The notes beneath the pieces were generated by a model. It ran no database searches. It was given only the letters and a program-made list of their open reading frames with translations, and was not told where the DNA came from. From Gammaproteobacteria bacterium (GTDB lineage Bacteria > Pseudomonadota > Gammaproteobacteria > Steroidobacterales > Steroidobacteraceae), in assembly GCA_025357835.1 (NCBI GenBank), contig JANYLM010000060.1:1-32323 (forward strand): a DNA stretch of 32,323 nt, in the 5' to 3' direction. The position numbers were made by a program, and so were the translations under genes. Of the stretch, positions 7,204-14,783 are shown piece by piece. The stretch's first letter is position 1, and the number at the start of each line of letters is the position of its first letter.

Positions 7204-8479
7204 GGAGCGGCATCCCGGCAAGAACGTCGACCGCCGCCACTGCGCGCGCCGCCGAATCCAGGTCGATGACCGCGTCAGCAACCGCGAGCACGCCGGCGAT
7301 ATGAACATGGAGCGCGATCACCGAGGCGCGGCTGGCGGCGGCCTCGCGAACACCAGGCGCGCGAAAATGGTCGCGGCCAGAGCGCGGAATGACGAGCGTC
7401 AGCCGGTTGTCGCGCGCCACCACCAGCGGCCGCCCGTCGATGTTCGCGGCGGAGCCCCTGAGCGCGATAAGCCGTTCCATAAGTGCGGGGGTCAGCAGCG
7501 CTCGCGCGGCGATCTGATCCGTGCTCCACACATCGTAGACTTGAGCGAACCGCGGATCTTCCAACGCAACGTGCTGGCGGTTGCTCGTCTTCAACCAATG
7601 GCGCAGTTGTTCGAAGGCGCCGGTGCTGGCGATTACCTCGGTGCTCCCCTTGAGGCTCCGCGGCAACGTCACCTCGACGAGCAGACCCTCGAAGGACACA
7701 CGGCGCTGCTTGCCCGACCCCAACGTCAGCAGCAGAGTCGCGATACTGACGGGAAGTCCGCGGTGTGTGCCAAAGAATTCGTTGTTTGAAACGGCGCTGT
7801 CGTAATCGTCGAAGAGTCTTTCTGAATTCAATGCTCGCAGATCGAGCTGGGCGGGCGATCGGAACGACAGATCACCGAATTGCCCCGCCAGAAGCGGCAG
7901 GACGCGGTCCAAGTACAAGCGGGCATAAACGGCGCCGCTATCACGCACGGCCGAGTAATAGCCCGCCATCGCTCCAACGACCACCAGACAGACGGCGTTC
8001 CAGACGACGCCGCCGATGCCGTCTCGTCCGGGCCGACCGCCCATTTGCTCGAGACACCATAGTCCGAAGCCCAAGGCGGCACCCACCGGCACCCGGGTCA
8101 TTGCGCGGGTGTTGACCTGCCGCACCACCTCCAGGCGCGCCGACTCGAGTTCGGCAAGGACCGTGCGCAGTTCGCTCATGAGCTCATCGGCCGTCTGGTC
8201 ATCCACCTTGGGCGCCGGCTTGACGGCGACCAGCGACATCGCGATCCAGGCGCCGCTGCCGCCGACGAACAGCGCCGCAAACAAGCCGACAAAGATTCCG
8301 CTTAGAAGCCCGCCGATCCCCGGCGTCTTGTGCATGCTCGCGATGAGTACCGTGACGAAGATCGCGAGCGCCGCGATTCCGCAGGCGGCGAGAATGAGCT
8401 GCGCCAAACGTCTTTGGCCTTCGAGGGTGGTGCCGCCCTCCATAGTCACCTCGGAAGTGGTGCCCCCTTCCGTAGTCAT
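7196..8479 (-). CDS. DUF3137-family membrane protein
   Basis: The protein has 427 residues. Two membrane segments lie near the N-terminus (LILAACGIAALAIFVTVLIA, about 28-47; GIFVGLFAALFVGGSGAWIA, about 61-80). A charged helix follows (ELMSELRTVLAELESARLEVV), then a hydrophobic region around 130-175. The C-terminal soluble part has the DUF3137 signature FEGLLVEVTLPRSLKGSTEV. DUF3137 genes are commonly neighbours of lemA, and here it overlaps lemA (stop/start within 8476-8479) and the ompA gene downstream. The biochemical function of the family is not established. The N-terminus carries two near-repeats (EGGTTSEV, EGGTTLEG). Confidence 0.8.
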   Translation of the reverse strand: MTTEGGTTSEVTMEGGTTLEGQRRLAQLILAACGIAALAIFVTVLIASMHKTPGIGGLLSGIFVGLFAALFVGGSGAWIAMSLVAVKPAPKVDDQTADELMSELRTVLAELESARLEVVRQVNTRAMTRVPVGAALGFGLWCLEQMGGRPGRDGIGGVVWNAVCLVVVGAMAGYYSAVRDSGAVYARLYLDRVLPLLAGQFGDLSFRSPAQLDLRALNSERLFDDYDSAVSNNEFFGTHRGLPVSIATLLLTLGSGKQRRVSFEGLLVEVTLPRSLKGSTEVIASTGAFEQLRHWLKTSNRQHVALEDPRFAQVYDVWSTDQIAARALLTPALMERLIALRGSAANIDGRPLVVARDNRLTLVIPRSGRDHFRAPGVREAAASRASVIALHVHIAGVLAVADAVIDLDSAARAVAAVDVLAGMPLHA

Positions 8480-9051
8480 GAGAGCAACTGGCCGGCGTCG
8501 ACCGCCTCGCGTGCTGCGGCCGTCGCCTCAAAGAAGGGCGGCGGCTTCGCCACGCCGGCGAGACTCGCCAGCAGGGGGCCGGGGAATATCTGAATGGCAT
8601 TGTTCAAACTACCGACCGCGGCATTGTAGAAGCGGCGTGCCGCCGCGATGTTGGTTTCCACCTCTTGATAGCCGCGTTGCGCTTCGATCATCGGCCCGTC
8701 GGACTTGAGCGACGGGTAATTCTCGGCGACCGCGAACAATCGTCCGAGCCCCGCCGTCAGTTGCCCCTCGGCCGCGAATTTGCCCGCCATCGCCGCAGGG
8801 TCGGTCGTATTGGCGAAGCTCGTGGCTTTGCTGCGAAGCGCGGCGACCTCATCGAGCAGCGCACGCTCATGCTCCATAAATTTTCGCGCAATCGCTAGCA
8901 GATTGGGGATGAGGTCATGCCGCTGGGTCAATTGCACATCGATGCCGGCCAGCGCCTCGGCAACGCGGTTGCGCCGCTTTACGATCGTCGCGTACCAGGA
9001 ATACAGCACGACCGTCGACACAATCGCCGCCGCCCAGACAATGATGTTCAT
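8476..9051 (-). CDS. lemA: LemA family protein
   Basis: The protein has 191 residues and the typical LemA layout: one N-terminal membrane segment (IIVWAAAIVSTVVLYSWYA) and then a helical domain with the family motifs RRNRVAEALAGIDVQLTQRHDLIPNL, ENYPSLKSD, and QEVETNIAAARRFYNAAVGSLN near the C-terminus. (Only key residues matter: the R-D-IPNL motif and the R-FYN motif are intact.) LemA proteins are widespread inner-membrane proteins of unclear function, often paired with DUF3137 or TPM-domain proteins and linked to envelope stress. It is the first gene of the leftward operon of module A, behind the ECF-type promoter at 9100-9129. Confidence 0.92.
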   Translation of the reverse strand: MNIIVWAAAIVSTVVLYSWYATIVKRRNRVAEALAGIDVQLTQRHDLIPNLLAIARKFMEHERALLDEVAALRSKATSFANTTDPAAMAGKFAAEGQLTAGLGRLFAVAENYPSLKSDGPMIEAQRGYQEVETNIAAARRFYNAAVGSLNNAIQIFPGPLLASLAGVAKPPPFFEATAAAREAVDAGQLLS

Positions 9052-9099
9052 GACTCCCCCTTACGTTTGCGACTCGCGCCGCGGGTCTTGGCATTTATA

Positions 9100-9129
9100 G
9101 GAACGCGATTGCCCCCGTGTTTGGACATG
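9100..9129 (-). promoter_or_regulatory. ECF-sigma-type promoter P2 for lemA - DUF3137 - ompA
   Basis: On the minus strand, CATGTCC (9123-9129) is separated by exactly 17 bases from CGTTCC (9100-9105). This matches the other three promoters of the locus, with T instead of C at the fourth -10 position. It fires leftward into lemA, leaving a leader of roughly 40 bases. Confidence 0.65.
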
Positions 9130-9154
9130 GGCTGCAGCCTTTCTTTTTGCGACC

Positions 9155-9185
9155 GATGTCCTAATCGCGCCCGGAACACGTCTTA
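9155..9185 (+). promoter_or_regulatory. ECF-sigma-type promoter P1 for the 507-aa lipoprotein gene
   Basis: GATGTCC (9155-9161), 17 bases, then CGTCTTA (9179-9185). The -10 box is followed by ACCTGGTAGGCG, identical to the sequence after promoter P3. The gene starts at 9224 behind a GAGGGAG ribosome site, giving a leader of about 35 bases. Confidence 0.7.
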
Positions 9186-9223
9186 CCTGGTAGGCGATCG
9201 ACATCCACGAGGGAGCAACGGGA

Positions 9224-10747
9224 ATGAACAGCAATCTGAACATCGCTCGACAGGACGCCGCTGTTTTGTCGGCACTACTCGTTGTGCTGTCGCTGCTGCA
9301 GGGCTGTGGCGACCGACACTCCACGGGTGGTCGACCGGGCGACCAAGCCGCCCCGGTTCGTAATATCGCCTCGCCGCGTCAGATCATACGCAGTGAAATG
9401 AGCGCCGCCGAGCAGAGGTATGGCATTGCACCGACCGCTGATCCCAACATCGAATATCAGCCCGACGTAGTTCTGGTGGGCGGCGGCGCCGAGTCGGTCA
9501 GATCGCAAGACGGCAACGGATTCATATGGACCATTGATGCGAACGCGGCGCATGCGAACGACCTTGCGCCGGGCAAGATCATATTCTTGACCAACCGCGC
9601 CGTGGGCCGGGTATTGGGAATCCGCAAGGACGGCGACAACCTGGTGCTGGTGCTGGGTCCGGTGGATCTCGTCGAAGTCGTGCGCAAGGCCGATATTCAC
9701 ATCGCCGATATGCCCATCGATTTTGACGAGGCGATCCCGTACACCCTGCCGGACCTTCCGGCGCCGGTAGTGTCGCTCGCGCAACTCGTGCCACCGGCGC
9801 CGGCCGCGATTCCGGTGATGTTCTCACCGCCGCAGGACATCAGCCCCGGCGCGCAAACACCAGCCGCGCCGCCAACACCAGACGTGTCGAATCTCGTCAA
9901 TTTCAAGACGGAGCCGTTCGCGAACAAGTACGGCATCGGCATGCGCGCAACGACGGACGCCGGCGGCCTGAAAGTGGATACCGACGTCGGACTGCATTTG
10001 TCCGCACCCAAAATCACAGTGGATATCCATATCACTCCTGGGGGCGGCGTCGAGGACGCAACGATCAATCTGTCGGGGGCCGCCGGACTGACGTGGAATT
10101 TCAAGGCGGGAACCGATGTCGGCCTCCGCGCCAACGTTTCGGGGATCCTCACGCCAAATACCGATTTCAGCGTCCCGGTCGGCGGGGCCGGCGGACTGCC
10201 GATCGCGGTCACCGTCCGTCAGCGGTTCGAGATCAAGACTGCATTGGGCGTACGCAATTCGACGCTCATCGCCAACGGTGACTACACCTTCAAGGGCTCG
10301 TTCAAGATTGGATATATGGGAGGTCAGTGGGCGGTGGCAGCGCCCGCGGAATTCCATCAGAAAGCGAACATCGCCGAGACCGGACATGGCGTATCCCTCG
10401 GTGTGAGCGGCATCAATCTCGGCCACTCCATCAAGGTGATTGCCGGGATTGGCGTGGCTGGTTTCGCGGCCGGACCCTACTTCACCTTCTTTTCCGCGGT
10501 GGGCCTGGAACGGTCATCGGACGCCGGCATGCTCGCCTGCACGTACGCGCCGATCAAGCTCGACATGAATGGCGGCGTCGGCTACGTGATCCCGCAGTCG
10601 GTCACGAGCGCGATCAATTTCATTCTGCGCAAACTCAACATCAAGTATCAGATCAAGGGCGAGGGCGGCCTTGAGCCGAGCAAAGCGCTGACGATCGTCA
10701 ACACCGGCGACAGAACGGGCGGCTGCCAGCCGCCCGATCCGGCATGA
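9224..10747 (+). CDS. Large predicted outer-membrane lipoprotein of unknown function
   Basis: The protein has 507 residues starting MNSNLNIARQ, with a hydrophobic segment ending in LLQGC, so Cys28 would be lipidated. Three parts can be seen. A domain at about 60-170 is probably beta-rich (EYQPDVVLVGGGAESV; APGKIIFLTNRAVGRVLGI; LVLVLGPVDLVEVV). A Pro/Ala-rich linker at about 170-225 follows (PPAPAAIPVMFSPPQ; TPAAPPTPD). A long C-terminal domain of alternating short strands comes last (GIGMRATTDAGGLKVDTDVG; LRANVSGILTPNTDFSVPVG). I do not recognise the family. It is the rightward target of promoter P1, and its first five residues and leader match those of the gene at 13533. Confidence 0.75.
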   Translation: MNSNLNIARQDAAVLSALLVVLSLLQGCGDRHSTGGRPGDQAAPVRNIASPRQIIRSEMSAAEQRYGIAPTADPNIEYQPDVVLVGGGAESVRSQDGNGFIWTIDANAAHANDLAPGKIIFLTNRAVGRVLGIRKDGDNLVLVLGPVDLVEVVRKADIHIADMPIDFDEAIPYTLPDLPAPVVSLAQLVPPAPAAIPVMFSPPQDISPGAQTPAAPPTPDVSNLVNFKTEPFANKYGIGMRATTDAGGLKVDTDVGLHLSAPKITVDIHITPGGGVEDATINLSGAAGLTWNFKAGTDVGLRANVSGILTPNTDFSVPVGGAGGLPIAVTVRQRFEIKTALGVRNSTLIANGDYTFKGSFKIGYMGGQWAVAAPAEFHQKANIAETGHGVSLGVSGINLGHSIKVIAGIGVAGFAAGPYFTFFSAVGLERSSDAGMLACTYAPIKLDMNGGVGYVIPQSVTSAINFILRKLNIKYQIKGEGGLEPSKALTIVNTGDRTGGCQPPDPA

Positions 10748-10802
10748 CGATGCAGCTGCCCGTCGCGCCGTCCAGAATCCCAGTGGGACACCGGTCGCGG
10801 CG

Positions 10803-10907
10803 ATGGGCAAAGGAAAGGAATTCGTCGGCGTGGTGGTCACGGGACTCCATGCCAGCGAGAAAACTGCCATCGCGCTGCTGATTGAGACATTGAAGCGCCG
10901 ACAATGA
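10803..10907 (+). CDS. Possible 34-aa ORF
   Basis: A short frame starts MGKGKEFVGV and ends LLIETLKRRQ, downstream of the lipoprotein gene. The same frame is open upstream to 10692, overlapping the lipoprotein's end in another frame. There is no convincing ribosome site and no recognised family. The frame looks protein-like in its composition, so it could be a remnant of a longer gene, but chance cannot be excluded. Confidence 0.2.
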   Translation: MGKGKEFVGVVVTGLHASEKTAIALLIETLKRRQ

Positions 10908-10916
10908 CGCTACTCG

Positions 10917-13295
10917 TCAAGGCTTGAAGGGCTTCCCGCTTGCGGAAGGGGCCGGTGTGACCAAACCATCGCGACCGGCCTTGGCCGCATCGGCGGCCGC
11001 TCGAGCCGCATCCGCTTGCTGCCTCGCTTGCTGGGCGGCCTCGTTGGCCGCATGGTACGCCTCGCCCGTTGAATCGCTGGTATCCAGGAAGGCGTGGTCG
11101 GCAACTTTCTGTGCATCTGCAGCGGCCTTGGCCGCCTCATCGGCCGCAAATCCTCGGGGATCGGCGGCCCTCTGCTGAGCGGCGGCGTTCTGCTCCGTCG
11201 CGCTCTGTGCGGCCGCGGCCTTAGCATCCGCGTCCAACCTGGCTTGTACGGCTTTCGCCTCCGCAGCCGTTACGTCGGCGTCAGCCTGTTTGTCGGCAGC
11301 TTGGGCTGGCTGCGCATCGGCATCGAGCTTCTGCTGGGCCGCATTCACGGCATCATCCCGGGCGGCGTCCGCGGCGTGCGATCGGGCGCGCGCCTCGTCG
11401 GCCACTGCCTGGTTGGCACTCTCCTCTGCCCAAGGATCCTTGAAGTCGTCCGCCGCCTTGATGTCGGCAGCATTGGCGGCATCGCGAGCCGCGTTCGCGC
11501 GCTCCTCCGCCGCCATGACCGTCGGGTCGTCCGCCGCTCCCGTAGCTTGTTTGATCTCTGCAGATTCGAGCGCCCTCTGCGCATCGAGTCTTCGCTGCTG
11601 CGCTGCCGCGAGGTCTGCGTCAGCGGCCGCGACCGGATCCGGCGCCGGTGCGGGTGCGGGTGGTGGCACCGAGGGTGCCGCGGACGGCGACTGGCTGGGG
11701 CCGTTTGAATTCGAAGGGGTATTCCCAGACGAGCTCGACGGGGCACCGGACGACGCACCGATTTCTGCGCCGGGAGGCTCCGAGGTCGGAGGCGGCGGGG
11801 TAATGGCCCCTGCTCCGTCCGACAACATCGAACCGGCGCCCGGCGTCAAGCGATTGGCCGCAGATTGCGCGTGAAAGCTGGCGAGAAGACTCGCGCCGGG
11901 AGCAAGGCCGCCCAGCATTCGCAACAGCGAAAACACGCCGAGAGAGACGGCCCCCACGCCACATGCTGCACGCAGCCCGACCAAGGCGGCGTCATCGCCG
12001 ATCGACGAAGTCCGGGAACGAGCCCGCAGGCCGACGATCGTGCGCCACGAGATCCACACTTGGGCGAGGACCGAGATGGGAAACAACACCTTGGCGACGA
12101 GCGGCTGAAGCATGAATGCCTGCAATCCCGCCGTTTGGGGCCAGCCACCGACGACAAAATACAGTACGGAGGGCGTCATGATGATCAGCCATAAGATCAC
12201 GGTCGGCCTCCGCAGGGCTCCGCGCAGCGTCGCCGCTGACCAGCTCGATGGCCACACGTCCGGCATCACAGTCCGCCACTTTGCGAGTTCGCGATCGACC
12301 CGATCGCGTTCGTTCACTAGCATCTCATTCAGTGGGTCCGACTGCGCCGAACGATGCTCGGTACGGGCGGCACGGCGCATCCGCACGAAGCGATCGATCA
12401 CAATGAGTGACCAGGGAAACCTGCTGAGGGCGGCCTCGAAAGTGCCGTGCAGGCGGGACGATCTGGATTGTTCTGCGTCGAGCAGGGGCCCGATGGCAAC
12501 GCGAGTGCCCTGCCGCTGCTGATCGAGCCACCACGCCCCGCCAAGAGCCGCGAGCGGCATTAGGGCGCGAACGTGGGCCAGTGCAAGCAGCGGCCACGAG
12601 AGGTACGCGAGCCATGAATCGCCGATGTCCGACATGTTTCTCGCAGCATGATCCAGCGAAATGCACACGAATATGCCGAGCGCTGTGAGGCGCGCCGCTG
12701 TCGTCCGCGCGAGGACCGTCAATCCAACGGCGAGCCCCGCGACGGCTGACCAGATCAAATGCTCATTCAGCCGGGCGGCATCATGTGATCCGCCCACGCC
12801 GTGGGGAACCCATGAGGTCACTATGTGCCCGATACCCGGTACCAGCAGGTAATCGCCGGAAAACACCAACGCCCAACCACCCGCAATGGATTGCGCGTGA
12901 TCCGCCGACCCACCGAATCGATAGAGATCCTCGGCCAATCCAAAACCGGCGCCGGTCGCCGCCGCGATCAACACGCAATCGGTGAACGACCATTGCCGCC
13001 TGAACAGCGGGACCATCAGGAGCAACGAGAGCGGCAGAACTTTCGCGAGTTCCTCGATGAAGGGATCGAGGGTGTAGCCGGCGATGCGCATCACCTCAAG
13101 AACCGACATGCCCATCGACGACGCGAGGATCTTGGTCAGCGCCACCTGCAGGGCGGCGGTCACCGGCGCGCACAAATACAGGCCGGCCGCCAGCGCCGCA
13201 TACACCGTCCGCGCGCGAACCGTCCGCGCGAAACTCGCCAGGACGATCAACTGCAACACCCCCCAAAGGTGTGCGACGACGAGTGAGATGACCAT
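10917..13295 (-). CDS. PrsW-type intramembrane protease with a long Ala-rich C-terminal tail
   Basis: The protein has 792 residues. The N-terminal ~230 residues are a multi-pass membrane domain with the glutamic-protease signature of the PrsW family: EELAK (81-85), GFGLAEDLYR (E122, D123), His157 and His165 in GIGHIVTSWVPHG, and SLDHAARN (H216). More membrane segments follow (about 350-460). A Pro/Ser-rich linker then leads into roughly 250 residues of Ala/Asp/Gln/Lys-rich, probably helical sequence with many AAD, ADA and AAQQ steps. PrsW of Bacillus cleaves an anti-sigma factor; here no anti-sigma is seen, so the substrate is open. The tail is unusual for the family and may reach or bind an envelope partner. 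It is transcribed from P4, divergent from module B's operon. Confidence 0.8.
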   Translation of the reverse strand: MVISLVVAHLWGVLQLIVLASFARTVRARTVYAALAAGLYLCAPVTAALQVALTKILASSMGMSVLEVMRIAGYTLDPFIEELAKVLPLSLLLMVPLFRRQWSFTDCVLIAAATGAGFGLAEDLYRFGGSADHAQSIAGGWALVFSGDYLLVPGIGHIVTSWVPHGVGGSHDAARLNEHLIWSAVAGLAVGLTVLARTTAARLTALGIFVCISLDHAARNMSDIGDSWLAYLSWPLLALAHVRALMPLAALGGAWWLDQQRQGTRVAIGPLLDAEQSRSSRLHGTFEAALSRFPWSLIVIDRFVRMRRAARTEHRSAQSDPLNEMLVNERDRVDRELAKWRTVMPDVWPSSWSAATLRGALRRPTVILWLIIMTPSVLYFVVGGWPQTAGLQAFMLQPLVAKVLFPISVLAQVWISWRTIVGLRARSRTSSIGDDAALVGLRAACGVGAVSLGVFSLLRMLGGLAPGASLLASFHAQSAANRLTPGAGSMLSDGAGAITPPPPTSEPPGAEIGASSGAPSSSSGNTPSNSNGPSQSPSAAPSVPPPAPAPAPDPVAAADADLAAAQQRRLDAQRALESAEIKQATGAADDPTVMAAEERANAARDAANAADIKAADDFKDPWAEESANQAVADEARARSHAADAARDDAVNAAQQKLDADAQPAQAADKQADADVTAAEAKAVQARLDADAKAAAAQSATEQNAAAQQRAADPRGFAADEAAKAAADAQKVADHAFLDTSDSTGEAYHAANEAAQQARQQADAARAAADAAKAGRDGLVTPAPSASGKPFKP

Positions 13296-13394
13296 GGATT
13301 CTCCTAACCGGCGCAGCGTTTCAGCGTCGGATGGTCACCGTCGCGGCCATTGCGTCGGTATCCCCGAGACGCGGGCAGGGATTGCCTACTCAGG

Positions 13395-13424
13395 AAGACG
13401 CATTCCCAGTTGAATTTGGACATC
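13395..13424 (-). promoter_or_regulatory. ECF-sigma-type promoter P4 for the PrsW-like gene
   Basis: On the minus strand, GATGTCC (13418-13424), 17 bases, then CGTCTT (13395-13400), followed by CCTGAGTAGGC, close to the sequence after P1 and P3. The leader to the ATG at 13295 is about 90 bases. Confidence 0.7.
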
Positions 13425-13468
13425 GGCGGCAAACTTGCTGCGCGAATGATGTCAGCCGATGTCCAAAT
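13414..13468. repeat. Perfect 14-bp inverted repeat formed by back-to-back -35 regions
   Basis: ATTTGGACATCGGC (13414-13427) and its exact complement GCCGATGTCCAAAT (13455-13468) are separated by 27 bases. Each arm contains the -35 element of one of the two divergent promoters P4 and P3. The equivalent arms in the other divergent region (9120-9132 and 9153-9165) are similar but imperfect, with 23 to 24 bases between the conserved cores. Confidence 0.75.
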
Positions 13469-13488
13469 CGCGCGGGGATCTCGTCTTA
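13458..13488 (+). promoter_or_regulatory. ECF-sigma-type promoter P3 for the module B operon
   Basis: GATGTCC (13458-13464), 17 bases, then CGTCTTA (13482-13488). The 18 bases CGTCTTACCTGGTAGGCG starting at 13482 are identical to those starting at 9179. A GAGGGAG ribosome site precedes the ATG at 13533. Confidence 0.7.
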
Positions 13489-13532
13489 CCTGGTAGGCGT
13501 ATCGATATGGGCATGTACGAGGGAGCAGGAGA

Positions 13533-14780
13533 ATGAACAGCAATCTGGGTTTGGCAGCAACTCTGGCGGCATTGGCGGCATTGAGCCCCTGTGGGTCCGC
13601 ACGGGCGGACGTGACCATTCAAGAGCAGACGACGATCCATGCATTCGTCGTCAAGGCGCATGGAACCACCACCAATCAGGTGTCGCGCGACAAGCAGCGC
13701 AGCGAAGTGCAATTCGCCTGTGACGGCGTCATGTCGATGTTTTGCGGCCACAACAAGACGGTCGACATCGTGCGCCTGGATCGCGAGGTGACGTGGGACA
13801 TGGAGCCCAAGAAAAAGCGCTACACCGAAAGGCCATTTCCCACGCCGGAGCAGCAGCGCGCTCTGCTGCAGCACCAGCAGGCGGTCATCGACAAGCTGAA
13901 ATCCTGTCCTGCTGCACAGCCCGCGCAGAGCAGCGTCGACACCTCGAAATGCGAAATGAGCCCGCCCGTGCTCGCGGTCACCAAGACACAGGAATCGACG
14001 ACGCTCATCGGACACACGGCGCAGCGCACCAACGTCGCGATGACGCAGAGCTGCAAGGTCAAGGATAGCGGTGATGTCTGTCAGTTCAGCTATTCATTGG
14101 ACGTTTGGCTGACGCAGGACGACTTGCCGGGGCTCGCGGACCGCAAGACCTTCCAGACCGACTACCAGCGCAAACTCGGACTGACCGGCGCGACTCCCGT
14201 TGGCGCCGAGCAATTGTCTTCGCTGCTCGCACCGTATGCCGACAGCCTCAAGCAGTTGAAGGCCAAATCCGTCGACTTCAAGGGTTATCCCCTCAAGACC
14301 ACCTTCCGCTTCGCCGCCGGCGGCGCGCATTGCGGCCTCGTGCCCGGCAGCGCAGCGTCCGGTTCGAATGCGGACGGCACTTTGCAAAACGCCAGCACGG
14401 CCGCGAGCGATGCCGGCAAGAGCTCCGCCACCAGTGCCGCCGGCTGGGGAACCTCCGAGGCGGTGCAGCGCGCGAGCGGCAGCAGCCTAGGCGGCTATGT
14501 AGCCGGATCGGCGGCCGGCGCCTTTGCGCAGAACATGGTCGGCGGGCTGTTCGGCAAGAAGAAGAAGCCGGACTCCGCCGCGCCCGCCCAGGCGACTCCC
14601 GCCGCTCAGCCGGGTGCGCCCGACGCGGGATTGACGACGGTGGCGGAAATCACCATGGAAACCACGGCGATCGATCCCGCGCCCGTCTCCGCCGAACAGT
14701 TCGAAGTACCGGCCGGTTGGCAAAGGATCACGCCCAAGCCCCAGGCGGACGAGGCGCTGCCCAATTGCCCAGGCGGTTGA
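13533..14780 (+). CDS. Exported protein of unknown function, 415 aa
   Basis: The protein starts MNSNLGLAAT and has a cleavable signal peptide ending near GSARA before DVTIQEQ. The mature part is probably periplasmic and contains several Cys (residues near FACDGV, MFCGHN, KSCPAA, SKCEMS, QSCKV, DVCQF), which suggests disulfides. It has a stretch like EVTWDMEPKKKRYTERPF, then from about residue 290 a low-complexity Ala/Ser/Gly region (GGYVAGSAAGAFAQNMVGG) and a Lys cluster KKKKP. I cannot name the family with confidence; a DUF4412-like similarity is possible. First gene of the P3 operon; the ompA gene follows after 3 bases. Confidence 0.75.
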   Translation: MNSNLGLAATLAALAALSPCGSARADVTIQEQTTIHAFVVKAHGTTTNQVSRDKQRSEVQFACDGVMSMFCGHNKTVDIVRLDREVTWDMEPKKKRYTERPFPTPEQQRALLQHQQAVIDKLKSCPAAQPAQSSVDTSKCEMSPPVLAVTKTQESTTLIGHTAQRTNVAMTQSCKVKDSGDVCQFSYSLDVWLTQDDLPGLADRKTFQTDYQRKLGLTGATPVGAEQLSSLLAPYADSLKQLKAKSVDFKGYPLKTTFRFAAGGAHCGLVPGSAASGSNADGTLQNASTAASDAGKSSATSAAGWGTSEAVQRASGSSLGGYVAGSAAGAFAQNMVGGLFGKKKKPDSAAPAQATPAAQPGAPDAGLTTVAEITMETTAIDPAPVSAEQFEVPAGWQRITPKPQADEALPNCPGG

Positions 14781-14783
14781 TGC

